Shown here piece by piece: positions 44,336 through 51,444 of a stretch of 64,000 bases of DNA; position 1 is the first letter of the stretch; the number at the start of each line of letters is the position of its first letter. The translations under genes and the position numbers were made by a program. The DNA comes from JAMXLO01 sp963819855 (GTDB taxonomy: Bacteria; Pseudomonadota; Alphaproteobacteria; Acetobacterales; Acetobacteraceae): positions 372,001-436,000 of the forward strand of contig CAWFYC010000020.1 in assembly GCA_963819855.1 (NCBI GenBank), given 5' to 3'. Below the pieces are notes generated by a model. It searched no databases. It was given only the letters and a program-made list of their open reading frames with translations, and was not told the DNA's origin.

Positions 44336-45181
44336 ATGAGACCGCTGGTGACGACCGAATGGCTTGCGGCGGAGCTGGGCAAGCCGGACATCGTGGTATT
44401 CGACGCAACGAAATACCTGCCGAACGAGAACAAGGACGGCCACGCCGAGTTCTTGCGCGCGCACATCCCAAGCGCGCGGTACTTCGACATCGACGTGATC
44501 GCCGACCCGGACACCGATCTCCCCCACATGGTCCCCACCCCCGGCCGCTTCGGAACACTGATCGGCGGGTTGGGTGTGTCGAATGCCTCGCGCGTGGTGT
44601 TCTACGACCAGAAGGGCCTGGCGTCCGCCGCGCGCGGCTGGTGGCTGATGGGCCTGTTCGGACACGATAATGCCGCGGTGCTGGATGGCGGTCTGCCGAA
44701 ATGGCAGCGCGAGGGACGCGGGACGGAAATCGGCGAGCCGGCCGCGCCGCGGCCTGTCACGTATCGGCCCGATTATCGCGCGGCACGCCTGCGTGGCGTC
44801 GGCGACGTACTGGGCAACGTAAAAACCCAGGCGGAATTGGTGCTGGACGCCCGTGCTGCCGGCCGCTTCACCGGCGAGGTGCCGGAACCGCGCGCCGGCA
44901 TGCGCAGCGGTCACATCCCCGGCTCGGCAAGCCTGCCCTACACCGATCTGCTGAACCCCGACGGCACGTTCCGCTCCGCGGACGCCGTGCGGGCCCGCCT
45001 GCAAGCGGCAGGGGTCGATGGCGCGCGGCCAGTGGTGACGAGTTGCGGCTCGGGCGTCACAGCCTGCATCCTGACCCTCGGCCTGCGCATCGCCGGACTG
45101 CCGGAGGGAGCCGTGTACGACGGATCGTGGACCGAATGGGGCGGCCGCTCCGACACACCGGTGGAGACCACTCGGGCATGA
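44336..45181 (+). CDS. sseA: Rhodanese-type sulfurtransferase (3-mercaptopyruvate sulfurtransferase-like)
   Basis: A 281-residue two-domain rhodanese that transfers sulfur from 3-mercaptopyruvate or thiosulfate to an acceptor. The N-terminal domain begins PLVTTEWLAAELGKPDIVVFDAT; the active-site cysteine is in the C-terminal domain at VVTSCGSGVTACI, whose CGSGVTA loop is that of mercaptopyruvate sulfurtransferases (thiosulfate-specific enzymes have CRKGVT). An AAAGGAGGACGACA leader sets the start. It overlaps the cystathionine lyase gene by ATGA, pairing two enzymes of cysteine sulfur release. Confidence 0.9.
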   Translation: MRPLVTTEWLAAELGKPDIVVFDATKYLPNENKDGHAEFLRAHIPSARYFDIDVIADPDTDLPHMVPTPGRFGTLIGGLGVSNASRVVFYDQKGLASAARGWWLMGLFGHDNAAVLDGGLPKWQREGRGTEIGEPAAPRPVTYRPDYRAARLRGVGDVLGNVKTQAELVLDARAAGRFTGEVPEPRAGMRSGHIPGSASLPYTDLLNPDGTFRSADAVRARLQAAGVDGARPVVTSCGSGVTACILTLGLRIAGLPEGAVYDGSWTEWGGRSDTPVETTRA

Positions 45182-46375
45182 CCGATACCGCCAGGCGCGG
45201 CTTCCGCACCAAGCTTTCGCACACCGGCCGCGCGGGCAAACACGTGCACGGCTTCGTCAATCCGCCGCTGCTGCGCGGCTCGACGGTACTGACGCCGACG
45301 ATGGCGGAACGCCGTGCGCTCCAGTCGAAGCGCGATAAGCGGGTGCTGGCCTACGGCCTGGGTGGATCCGAGACGCATTGGGCGCTCGAGGATGTGATCG
45401 CCGAGGTGGAGGGCGGCACGCGCTGCGCCATCGTGTGCTCGGGCCTGGCGGCGGTGACGACGCCGCTGCTGGCGTTCCTGAAGTCCGGCGATCACTGCCT
45501 GATGCCGGACAGCGCGTATGGGCCGTCGCGCAATTTCTGCAACGGCGTGCTGAAGCGCTTCGGCGTGCAAACCACCTACTACGATCCGCTGATCGACGAG
45601 GCGGGCATCGGCGACCTGATGCGGCCGAACACCACGGTTGTATATACTGAAAGCCCGGGGAGCCACACCTTCGAGGTACAGGACATCCCGGCAATCGCGC
45701 GCGTCGCGCATGCCCGCGGAGCGAAACTGCTGATGGACAACACCTGGGGCATCCATCACTTCCAGCCGTTCAAGCACGGGGTCGATGTGTCGATCCAGGC
45801 GGCGACGAAATATCCAGCCGGGCACTCGGATATTCTGATCGGCAGCGTCACAGTGAACGCAGACGAAGACTGGCATACGCTGCACACGACAATGCGCGGG
45901 CTGGGTCAATATGCCAGCCCGGACGATTGCTGGCTGACGCTCCGCGGCATGCGCACGATGGGTGTGCGGCTGGCGCAGCAGATGGACAGCGGCATCGAGG
46001 TGGCACACTGGCTGAGCCGGCGGCCGGAGGTGAGGCAGGTGCTGCATCCGGCGTTGCCTGGTGCGCCGGGTCACGCGATCTGGAAGCGCGATTTCACCGG
46101 CGCGTGCAGCCTGTTCGGCGTGGAGTTCAAGCCGGCGTATTCGGTGGAGAGCACGCACGCGTTGGTCGAGGCGCTGGAGTTGTTCGGCATCGGGGCGTCA
46201 TGGGGCGGTTTCGAGAGTTCTGGCGTTGCCGACAACGGGATTTGTGACCCGGACGGCAAGCCCGAGCAGGTTCGAGGGGCCGCTGGTGCGGCTGCATATC
46301 GGACTCGAGGATGTTGCGGACCTGATCGCCGATCTCGAGCAGGCGTTGAAGGTGATGCGGGATTTCGCTCGTTAG
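45178..46375 (+). pseudogene. metC: Cystathionine beta-lyase (MetC-like), one frameshift near the 3' end
   Basis: A PLP-dependent Cys/Met-metabolism lyase of about 398 residues. The PLP lysine is in SIQAATKYPAGHSD, with VCSGLAAVTTPLLAFLKSGDH and MDNTWGIHHFQP as further landmarks; the N-terminal RRGFRTKLSHTGRAG is typical for cystathionine beta-lyase. Near 46216 the frame shifts by one base: the protein continues as LPTTGFVTRTASPSRFEGPL, and then a normal C-terminus, only in the next frame to TAG 46375. Reading on unshifted gives a nonsense tail. A single extra base in the run at 46216-46220 would explain it; sequence error is likely. Confidence 0.82.
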
Positions 46376-46381
46376 GAGGAT

Positions 46382-46408
46382 GATGGGTAGAGCGCAGCGA
46401 AACCCATC
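46382..46408. repeat. Single arm of the GATGGGTAGAGCGCAGCGAAACCCATC repeat
   Basis: One arm of the inverted repeat also found at 32177-32260, here between two convergent genes, where it could form a short hairpin. Confidence 0.6.
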
Positions 46409-46415
46409 GGTCCGT

Positions 46416-47309
46416 TCACACCATTGCCACCGGCCGCACTGGCGATCCGGTCGCGCCGCGGAACTTGGTCGCCAACAGGATAAAGCAGAAGCTTCCCACC
46501 GCGTCGCGCGCCAGTTCGTCCAGTGCCAGGTTCTCGATCAGATACACGCCCGCCTCGGCCAGCGCGTGCTGGTGCACCGGCATGGAGATGCCGCGGTTCG
46601 GGTTGGGCAACACCTCGACCGCCATGTTGTCGCAGCCGATCGCCACCACGCCGCGATCGATCAGCCAGCGTGCGCCGGGCAGGTCGACGCCAGGCTCGCC
46701 TTGGAGATACCGCGTGTTGTCGATGCCGAAATAGCGCCCCCAGCCGGTGCGGATCAGTGCGATGTCGCCCGACTCGAGTGACACACCGGCCGCTTCCTCG
46801 GCGCGCGCCAGTTCATCGGGCGTGACCACACGACCAGGATTGAGGTGCTGCCCGCCGTCGCAGCCGGCGACATCCAACAGCACGCCACGCGTGATCATCG
46901 GCGGCGCATGCTCGATGCCAAGCCGCTCCAGCCCCCAGTCGGTGACGGTATCGGCAGCCGACAATCCGTTGTACAGCCGGTCGCCTTTGGAGAAATGTCC
47001 CAGCGCGTCGATATGGGTGCCGACATGTGCGGTCATCTCGATGCGTTCGACATTGGCACCGGCATCGTTGGTGGCGCCGAGCGCGCGACGGCGCTTGATC
47101 GAGTCACGCCACGACGCCCAGATCGACAGCAGAAACGGCGTCTGGTTCGGCGCCATGAATGGCGCGCCGGCACCGATCTCGTGGCTTACGTCATAGACCC
47201 GGCCGTCGCGCACCGACCGTAACGCGGCGAGGCGTTTCTCCACCGTCAGCAGATTGCCCGCGCCGATCTGATCGGCGGGACCCCAACGCGAATGGTCATG
47301 CACGGTCAT
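46416..47309 (-). CDS. Cyclase-family metal-dependent hydrolase (kynurenine formamidase / isatin hydrolase-like)
   Basis: A 297-residue enzyme of the cyclase family. The metal-binding signature is MTAHVGTHIDALGHF (HxGTHxDxxxH), which in isatin hydrolase and KynB binds manganese or zinc. Further landmarks are RGVLLDVAGCDGG and LIRTGWGRYF. It is longer than KynB (about 210) and closer in size to isatin-hydrolase-type proteins. Its ATG overlaps the mntR stop by four bases, so it is the third gene of an mntH-mntR operon. That position suggests the enzyme is made when manganese is imported. Substrate is unknown. Confidence 0.87.
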   Translation of the reverse strand: MTVHDHSRWGPADQIGAGNLLTVEKRLAALRSVRDGRVYDVSHEIGAGAPFMAPNQTPFLLSIWASWRDSIKRRRALGATNDAGANVERIEMTAHVGTHIDALGHFSKGDRLYNGLSAADTVTDWGLERLGIEHAPPMITRGVLLDVAGCDGGQHLNPGRVVTPDELARAEEAAGVSLESGDIALIRTGWGRYFGIDNTRYLQGEPGVDLPGARWLIDRGVVAIGCDNMAVEVLPNPNRGISMPVHQHALAEAGVYLIENLALDELARDAVGSFCFILLATKFRGATGSPVRPVAMV

Positions 47310-47755
47310 TGCTTCCTCCGCAGGAACCGGCCGAACGCCGCCAGACTGGTGTCCGACACGTGGTGCTCCATGCCTTCGGCGTCCTGCTCGGCGGCCTCGG
47401 CCGGCACGCCGACCGCCAGCAGCAGATCGACCACGATGCGATGCCGCGCCCGCACCCGTTCCGCCAGCTTCTCGCCCGCCGCGGTCAGGAACACGCCGCG
47501 ATACGGCTTGGCCACAGCGAGGCCCTCGCGCTTCAGCCGCCCGATGGTCTTGATCGCGGTGGCGTGCGAGACACCCAGACGTCGGGCGATGTCGGTGGGC
47601 CGCGCCTCGCCGCCATTCGCCAGCAGGTCGGAGATCAGTTCGACATAGTCCTCGTGCAACGCACCGGATTGCGCGGTGCGCGCCTTGCCGAACCGCCGCG
47701 CCTGAGTGGGCTCGGCCGGCAGGTCGGCACGCCGCACCCCCGGCGGACTTGCCAC
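47306..47755 (-). CDS. mntR: Manganese-responsive transcriptional regulator (DtxR/MntR family)
   Basis: A 149-residue DtxR-family repressor. The winged helix-turn-helix is EDYVELISDLLANGGEARPTDIARRLGVSHATAIKTIGRLKREG, followed by the dimerisation and metal-binding part RHRIVVDLLLAVGVPAEAAEQDAEGMEHHVSD, whose Glu/His residues are the usual Mn ligands. It is of the E. coli MntR type with an N-terminal extension and no SH3 domain. The GTG 47755 start is set by GCAGGAGTCGCC. It lies 24 bases after mntH and probably represses the operon by binding the palindrome at 49107-49122. Confidence 0.93.
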   Translation of the reverse strand: MASPPGVRRADLPAEPTQARRFGKARTAQSGALHEDYVELISDLLANGGEARPTDIARRLGVSHATAIKTIGRLKREGLAVAKPYRGVFLTAAGEKLAERVRARHRIVVDLLLAVGVPAEAAEQDAEGMEHHVSDTSLAAFGRFLRRKQ

Positions 47756-47779
47756 GGCGACTCCTGCGAGGTGGTCAGT

Positions 47780-49069
47780 TCAACCGGGAACAGACACCGT
47801 TACGCCGATTGTCTGCAAGAGCAGCATCAGGTTGAGCGCCAGCACCACCACGGCGGCGACCACCGCGGACACTCGGGTGAGGCGCGAACTGACGAAGCTG
47901 CCCATCACATCGCGCCGACCGGACAGCACCAGCAGCGCAATCATCGGCACGGGCAGCACGAGGCTCAGCACCACCTGGCTCAGCACCAGCGCCCGAGTGG
48001 AATCGACGCCGATTGCGACCACGATCACCGCCGGGATCATGGTGGCCAGCCGGCGCACCGACAGCGGAATGCGGAAGCCGACGAAGTCCTGCATGATGGT
48101 CTGGCCGGCCATCGTGCCGACCACGGAACTCGACAGCCCGGACGCCAGCAGCGAGGCCATGAACACCGCCGCTGCGCCGACACCGAGCAGCGGCAGCAGC
48201 GTGTGATAGGCGGTCTCGATCGAGGCGACGTCGACGTGGTCCGGATGGAACACCCGGGCAGCCATCGCCAGCATCGCCATGTTCACCAGGCCGGCGATGC
48301 CGAGGGCGAACAGCACCTCCCGATTGGAGTAACCGATGACGCGCCGGCGCTCGGCGTCGGTGCGCGCCGGCATGCGGCCCTGGGTCAGGCTGGAATGCAG
48401 GTAGATCGCATGCGGCATCACAGTGGCGCCGATAATGCCAACCGCCAGCACGACGCTGTCCGGACCGGCAAGCCGAGGCACCACGGCATGGAAGGCGAAC
48501 AGGCGCCAGTCGGGCGGCGCGACGATCAACTCGATCAGATAGCTGACGGCGATCACCCCGATGAACGCCGCGATCAGCATCTCGATCGGCCGGAAGCCGC
48601 GGCCCTGTAGCAGCAGCATGGCGTAGGTCAGAGAGAACGTGATCAGCAGGCCGGTCAGCAGCGGCAGGCCGAACAGCAAGCTCAGCCCGATGGCGGCGCC
48701 CAGCGACTCCGCGAGGTCGGTTGCCATCGCAGCGACCTCGCTGGCGACCCACATGGTGTAGACCAGCGGGCGGGGGAAATGCGTTCGGCAGAGCTGTGCC
48801 AGACTCTGTCCGGTGACGATGCCGAGCTTGGCCGAAAGCGCCTGGAAAAGCATGGCTACGACGTTGGCCAACAGGACGACCCACAGCAGCAGATAGCCGA
48901 ACTGCGCGCCACCCTGGATGTTGGTGGCGAAGTTGCCGGGGTCCATGTAGGCGACGGAGGCGATCACCGCGGGGCCGGCGAACGGCAGGAAGCCGCGCAG
49001 GCCGCGGCGGCGGCCAGCCAGCGCCTCGCGGCCGGCGGCAACCGTACGATCGGTAAGGCTTACGCTCAT
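47780..49069 (-). CDS. mntH: Nramp-family Mn2+/H+ symporter
   Basis: A 429-residue proton-coupled manganese importer with eleven or so TM helices. The Nramp metal-binding motif DPGNFATNIQGG is in TM1, and MPHAIYLHSSL in TM6 supplies the other ligands. The N-terminal cytoplasmic stretch (SVSLTDRTVAAGREALAGRR) is typical. It is the first gene of an operon with mntR and the cyclase. A perfect-arm palindrome of the MntR-box type sits 38-53 bases before the ATG, so transcription is probably shut off by Mn-bound MntR. Confidence 0.94.
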   Translation of the reverse strand: MSVSLTDRTVAAGREALAGRRRGLRGFLPFAGPAVIASVAYMDPGNFATNIQGGAQFGYLLLWVVLLANVVAMLFQALSAKLGIVTGQSLAQLCRTHFPRPLVYTMWVASEVAAMATDLAESLGAAIGLSLLFGLPLLTGLLITFSLTYAMLLLQGRGFRPIEMLIAAFIGVIAVSYLIELIVAPPDWRLFAFHAVVPRLAGPDSVVLAVGIIGATVMPHAIYLHSSLTQGRMPARTDAERRRVIGYSNREVLFALGIAGLVNMAMLAMAARVFHPDHVDVASIETAYHTLLPLLGVGAAAVFMASLLASGLSSSVVGTMAGQTIMQDFVGFRIPLSVRRLATMIPAVIVVAIGVDSTRALVLSQVVLSLVLPVPMIALLVLSGRRDVMGSFVSSRLTRVSAVVAAVVVLALNLMLLLQTIGVTVSVPG

Positions 49070-49106
49070 GCAGCCGTGACCATACTATGCACCCGCTCCC
49101 ACAGAA

Positions 49107-49122
49107 TGTAGCCTTGGCTACA
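49107..49122 (-). promoter_or_regulatory. MntR-box-like palindrome upstream of mntH
   Basis: TGTAGCC-AA-GGCTACA on the minus strand: seven-base arms are exact complements. The core matches the E. coli MntR operator pattern (AACATAGC-N4-GCTATGTT style). It lies 38-53 bases upstream of the mntH start with AT-rich TATAACC further upstream, where a repressor would block RNA polymerase. Binding is inferred. Confidence 0.7.
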
Positions 49123-49202
49123 CTTCGTGGTTATAGATAGCACGCGGACCCGGGCCGTCAACAGTCTCACGTCATGCGGTGCAAGGGCGATGCAAATTAT
49201 CT

Positions 49203-49293
49203 TCCCCCCTCCCCTTGCGGGAGGGGTTGGGGGAGGGGACCACGCTGTACTGGCAACGCCCCCTCCCCCAACCCCTCCCTCAGGGGGAGGGGG
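49203..49293. repeat. GC-rich inverted repeat pair (CCTCCCCTTGCGGGAGGGG type)
   Basis: Two facing copies of a polypyrimidine/polypurine element, CCCCTCCCCTTGCGGGAGGGG-like at the left and CCCCTCCCTCAGGGGGAGGGGG at the right. It resembles the elements at 38727-38821 and 57485-57520. It separates mntH from the convergently placed binding-protein gene. Confidence 0.55.
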
Positions 49294-49309
49294 AAATGCC
49301 GGGATGCCT

Positions 49310-50188
49310 TCAGGCCCCCGCGAGCGACAGCACGGCGCTTTCGTAGTTTCCCGCACCCATCTGCCCCGGAGGGAAGATCTCCCTCTCGGCGATCCAGTTG
49401 AACGCCTGCTCGAACACGTCCTTGGTGTAAGGCTCGAACACCAGCCGCTCGCCCGGGCCCCAGCGGCGCGTGTCCATCACCGCAAGGAACCGCTCGGGAA
49501 ACTCGTTCCGGTAATGCTTGGTATACCGCTCCGGGCGCAGATCGATATCGTGCTGCGCCCGCCGCAACGCACCGAAGTAGCGACGCACATCCTCAAGGTC
49601 TGGCTCGCCGGTGATCATCGACGCCATCATGAACGTCGTGTCGATCACCTTGCGGAAGCCAAGCTGCTCGGCGAAGTAGTAGGGACCGCTGAACAGCGAC
49701 ACCGCGAGTGCCTCGCCATCGATCAGCTTCTCCATCCGCCGGAACAGCAGCCCGTCGGCGAACGAGAGACTGATGTCGGCGAGCGGCATGAACTGCTCCA
49801 GCGCCTGGATCGCCGAATAGTGGCTGCCCGACTGGAAGCCAACGGAGATCGGCACGCCGGCAAGCTGCTCCGGCGTGGTGACCGGCGAGCCCGCCGGCAC
49901 GAAGATGCCAGCCGGCGCCACCGAATAGCAGTCGGAATACAGCTTGCCGTGTCCCACCGACGCCGCGACGTTCACCGTCCAGTGGCAGGCACAGCTTACA
50001 TCGGACTCACGGCCCTTCTCGATCGTTTGATACGCGCCGACCCGGTCGCCGAGATCGTGCCGCCGCCCGCTCGGCGAACGCAGTTCGTCGCGGAACTCGT
50101 AATCGAGCCCGGCTTCGGTGAAATAGCCCTTCTCCTCCGCCACCCACTCGTGCAGCCGCATATGCGGTGCGATCACAAACCTCGCCAT
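49310..50188 (-). CDS. NMT1/THI5-like substrate-binding-fold protein without signal peptide
   Basis: A 292-residue protein with the type-II periplasmic-binding fold used by SsuA/TauA and NMT1/THI5 proteins (RLHEWVAEEKGYFTEAGLDYEF, VPAGSPVTTPEQLAGVPISV). No signal peptide is present and there is no permease or ATPase gene nearby, so a transport role is doubtful; cytoplasmic enzymes with this fold exist. Cys residues in SDVSCACHW may be functional. ATG 50188 has GGGAGGGC upstream; a longer form from ATG 50239 or earlier (MTVGYARL) is possible. Function unknown. Confidence 0.72.
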   Translation of the reverse strand: MARFVIAPHMRLHEWVAEEKGYFTEAGLDYEFRDELRSPSGRRHDLGDRVGAYQTIEKGRESDVSCACHWTVNVAASVGHGKLYSDCYSVAPAGIFVPAGSPVTTPEQLAGVPISVGFQSGSHYSAIQALEQFMPLADISLSFADGLLFRRMEKLIDGEALAVSLFSGPYYFAEQLGFRKVIDTTFMMASMITGEPDLEDVRRYFGALRRAQHDIDLRPERYTKHYRNEFPERFLAVMDTRRWGPGERLVFEPYTKDVFEQAFNWIAEREIFPPGQMGAGNYESAVLSLAGA

Positions 50189-50606
50189 GACGCCCTCCCA
50201 CAGCTCCGCGAGCCGCGCATAACCAACCGTCATGCCGACGCACCGACGCCGGCGAGTCAAGCAAGGCGATCGCACCGAACGGGGGTCACGATCCGCGCGA
50301 GGAACGGGTGAACGCCTCAGGCTCCCTTCTGTGCCACCGTCGTCACTTGTGCGAATGACCGTGAGCAGTCGCAGTCTTGGTATGATCGTGCGCCTTCTCG
50401 CTGTATTCGTGCGCGGAAGTCGCGAGCGCACCTGGGTGACCGGCCCGGAAAATGGCAGTGCTGGACTGCGAACCTAGCCAGATCGTGATCTAACTAAACC
50501 CTGCGCTGTCATCGCAATTTAGCAAACTTGTAACCGCGTACGGAATTCAATCCGCCGGTCGCGAACCGCATGTGTCGGGCGCTTCCAGCGAAGGAAATCG
50601 ATCGAC
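50189..50606. other. Intergenic region with one coding-like fragment
   Basis: About 420 bases between the NMT1-like gene and the small exported protein. Apart from the short His-rich reading frame noted separately and the AAGGAAATCG leader of the next gene, I see nothing I can support. Confidence 0.4.
50343..50420 (-). pseudogene. C-terminal fragment of a small His/Lys/Ala-rich protein
   Basis: Minus-strand frame ending at TGA 50343-50345 encodes TSAHEYSEKAHDHTKTATAH followed by GHSHK. The heptad-like AH-x(2)-S-E/D-K-A-H pattern is familiar from small stress-type hypothetical proteins. No start codon or N-terminus precedes it, so it looks like a remnant or an error-interrupted small gene. 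Confidence 0.3.
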
Positions 50607-50876
50607 ATGAAAACCATGATTGCAGCCGCTTTCGCGCTTGCGATGGGGATGGGCACGGCGGCGCCCCAATCGAATCCAGGGTCAAACGGCAATGGACCTG
50701 CCGGTCCCATGACACCGTTCACCATTTGGCAAATGCAAAGTCAAACCGGCAAACCGATGATCCCAATGAAAGAGTTGGTGCAAATGGCTCATCGAGGCCA
50801 GGGACTGGACGGCGCTCCTTCGCCACGGGGCGTTGCGGAAAGCACTTCCGCGCGGACCGCCGAAGTGCAGAAGTGA
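50607..50876 (+). CDS. Small exported hypothetical protein
   Basis: An 89-residue protein with an N-terminal signal peptide (MKTMIAAAFALAMGMGTAAP). The mature part is Gly/Asn/Pro-rich (NPGSNGNGPAGPMTPF) and Met-rich (IWQMQSQTGKPMIPMKELVQM), a composition seen in some copper- or periplasm-stress proteins, but no domain is recognised. An AAGGA ribosome-binding site precedes ATG 50607. It is a single gene. Confidence 0.6.
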   Translation: MKTMIAAAFALAMGMGTAAPQSNPGSNGNGPAGPMTPFTIWQMQSQTGKPMIPMKELVQMAHRGQGLDGAPSPRGVAESTSARTAEVQK

Positions 50877-51133
50877 ACCATCTGCCCAGCCGGCAAGGGC
50901 CTGCCCAGTGTCGCGCGAGGACTCGCCGATCCGCAACCGCTCGGCTGTCCTGCGAACGGCGGCACCGGCCATAACGGACCGCACAGCGGCGGGTGCTTCT
51001 GGCCGTTCTCCGATTGGGCCGATTGCAGGCGAAATTGGCACAGATTTCGGCTGAATGTGTGACCTACTTCAACGACTTGCCGGCATTTCGGCCCATCATG
51101 CCCGTCACCAGAGAACGAAACAGGGGACGTGTC

Positions 51134-51394
51134 ATGCCAGAGCCTGGACCGCCGCAAGCAGCGGAAATCGCCCGCAAGGAGATAAACCTTCTGCTCGGCC
51201 TGGCCGAGCAGGCAGGCGTCGACAACGCCAGACTGCGCGACGAGTTGCGACTGTCGCAGAGCGACTGGCAGCAATGGCTTGGCATTCTCCACCACGCCCC
51301 GTTACCCCCGCGCCCGGAACTGCCGCTGATGCTGCGCCACCTGGGCTACCTGACATCCCGCCTGGATCGCGCCACCCGCCCGGCTTACGCCTGA
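51134..51394 (+). CDS. Small hypothetical helical protein
   Basis: An 86-residue cytoplasmic protein with a helical core (AAEIARKEINLLLGLAEQAGVDNARLRDEL) and a Trp-rich segment (SQSDWQQWLGILHHAP). It has no recognised domain. ATG 51134 is chosen because AGGGGAC lies upstream; the frame is also open further upstream without a ribosome-binding site. It ends 50 bases before the Lon-like protease gene and may be co-transcribed with it. Confidence 0.55.
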   Translation: MPEPGPPQAAEIARKEINLLLGLAEQAGVDNARLRDELRLSQSDWQQWLGILHHAPLPPRPELPLMLRHLGYLTSRLDRATRPAYA

Positions 51395-51444
51395 CACCAC
51401 GCCGGCAGGTTTGCCGCGCGCGGGCAGGCGCGCCAGGATGGCTA

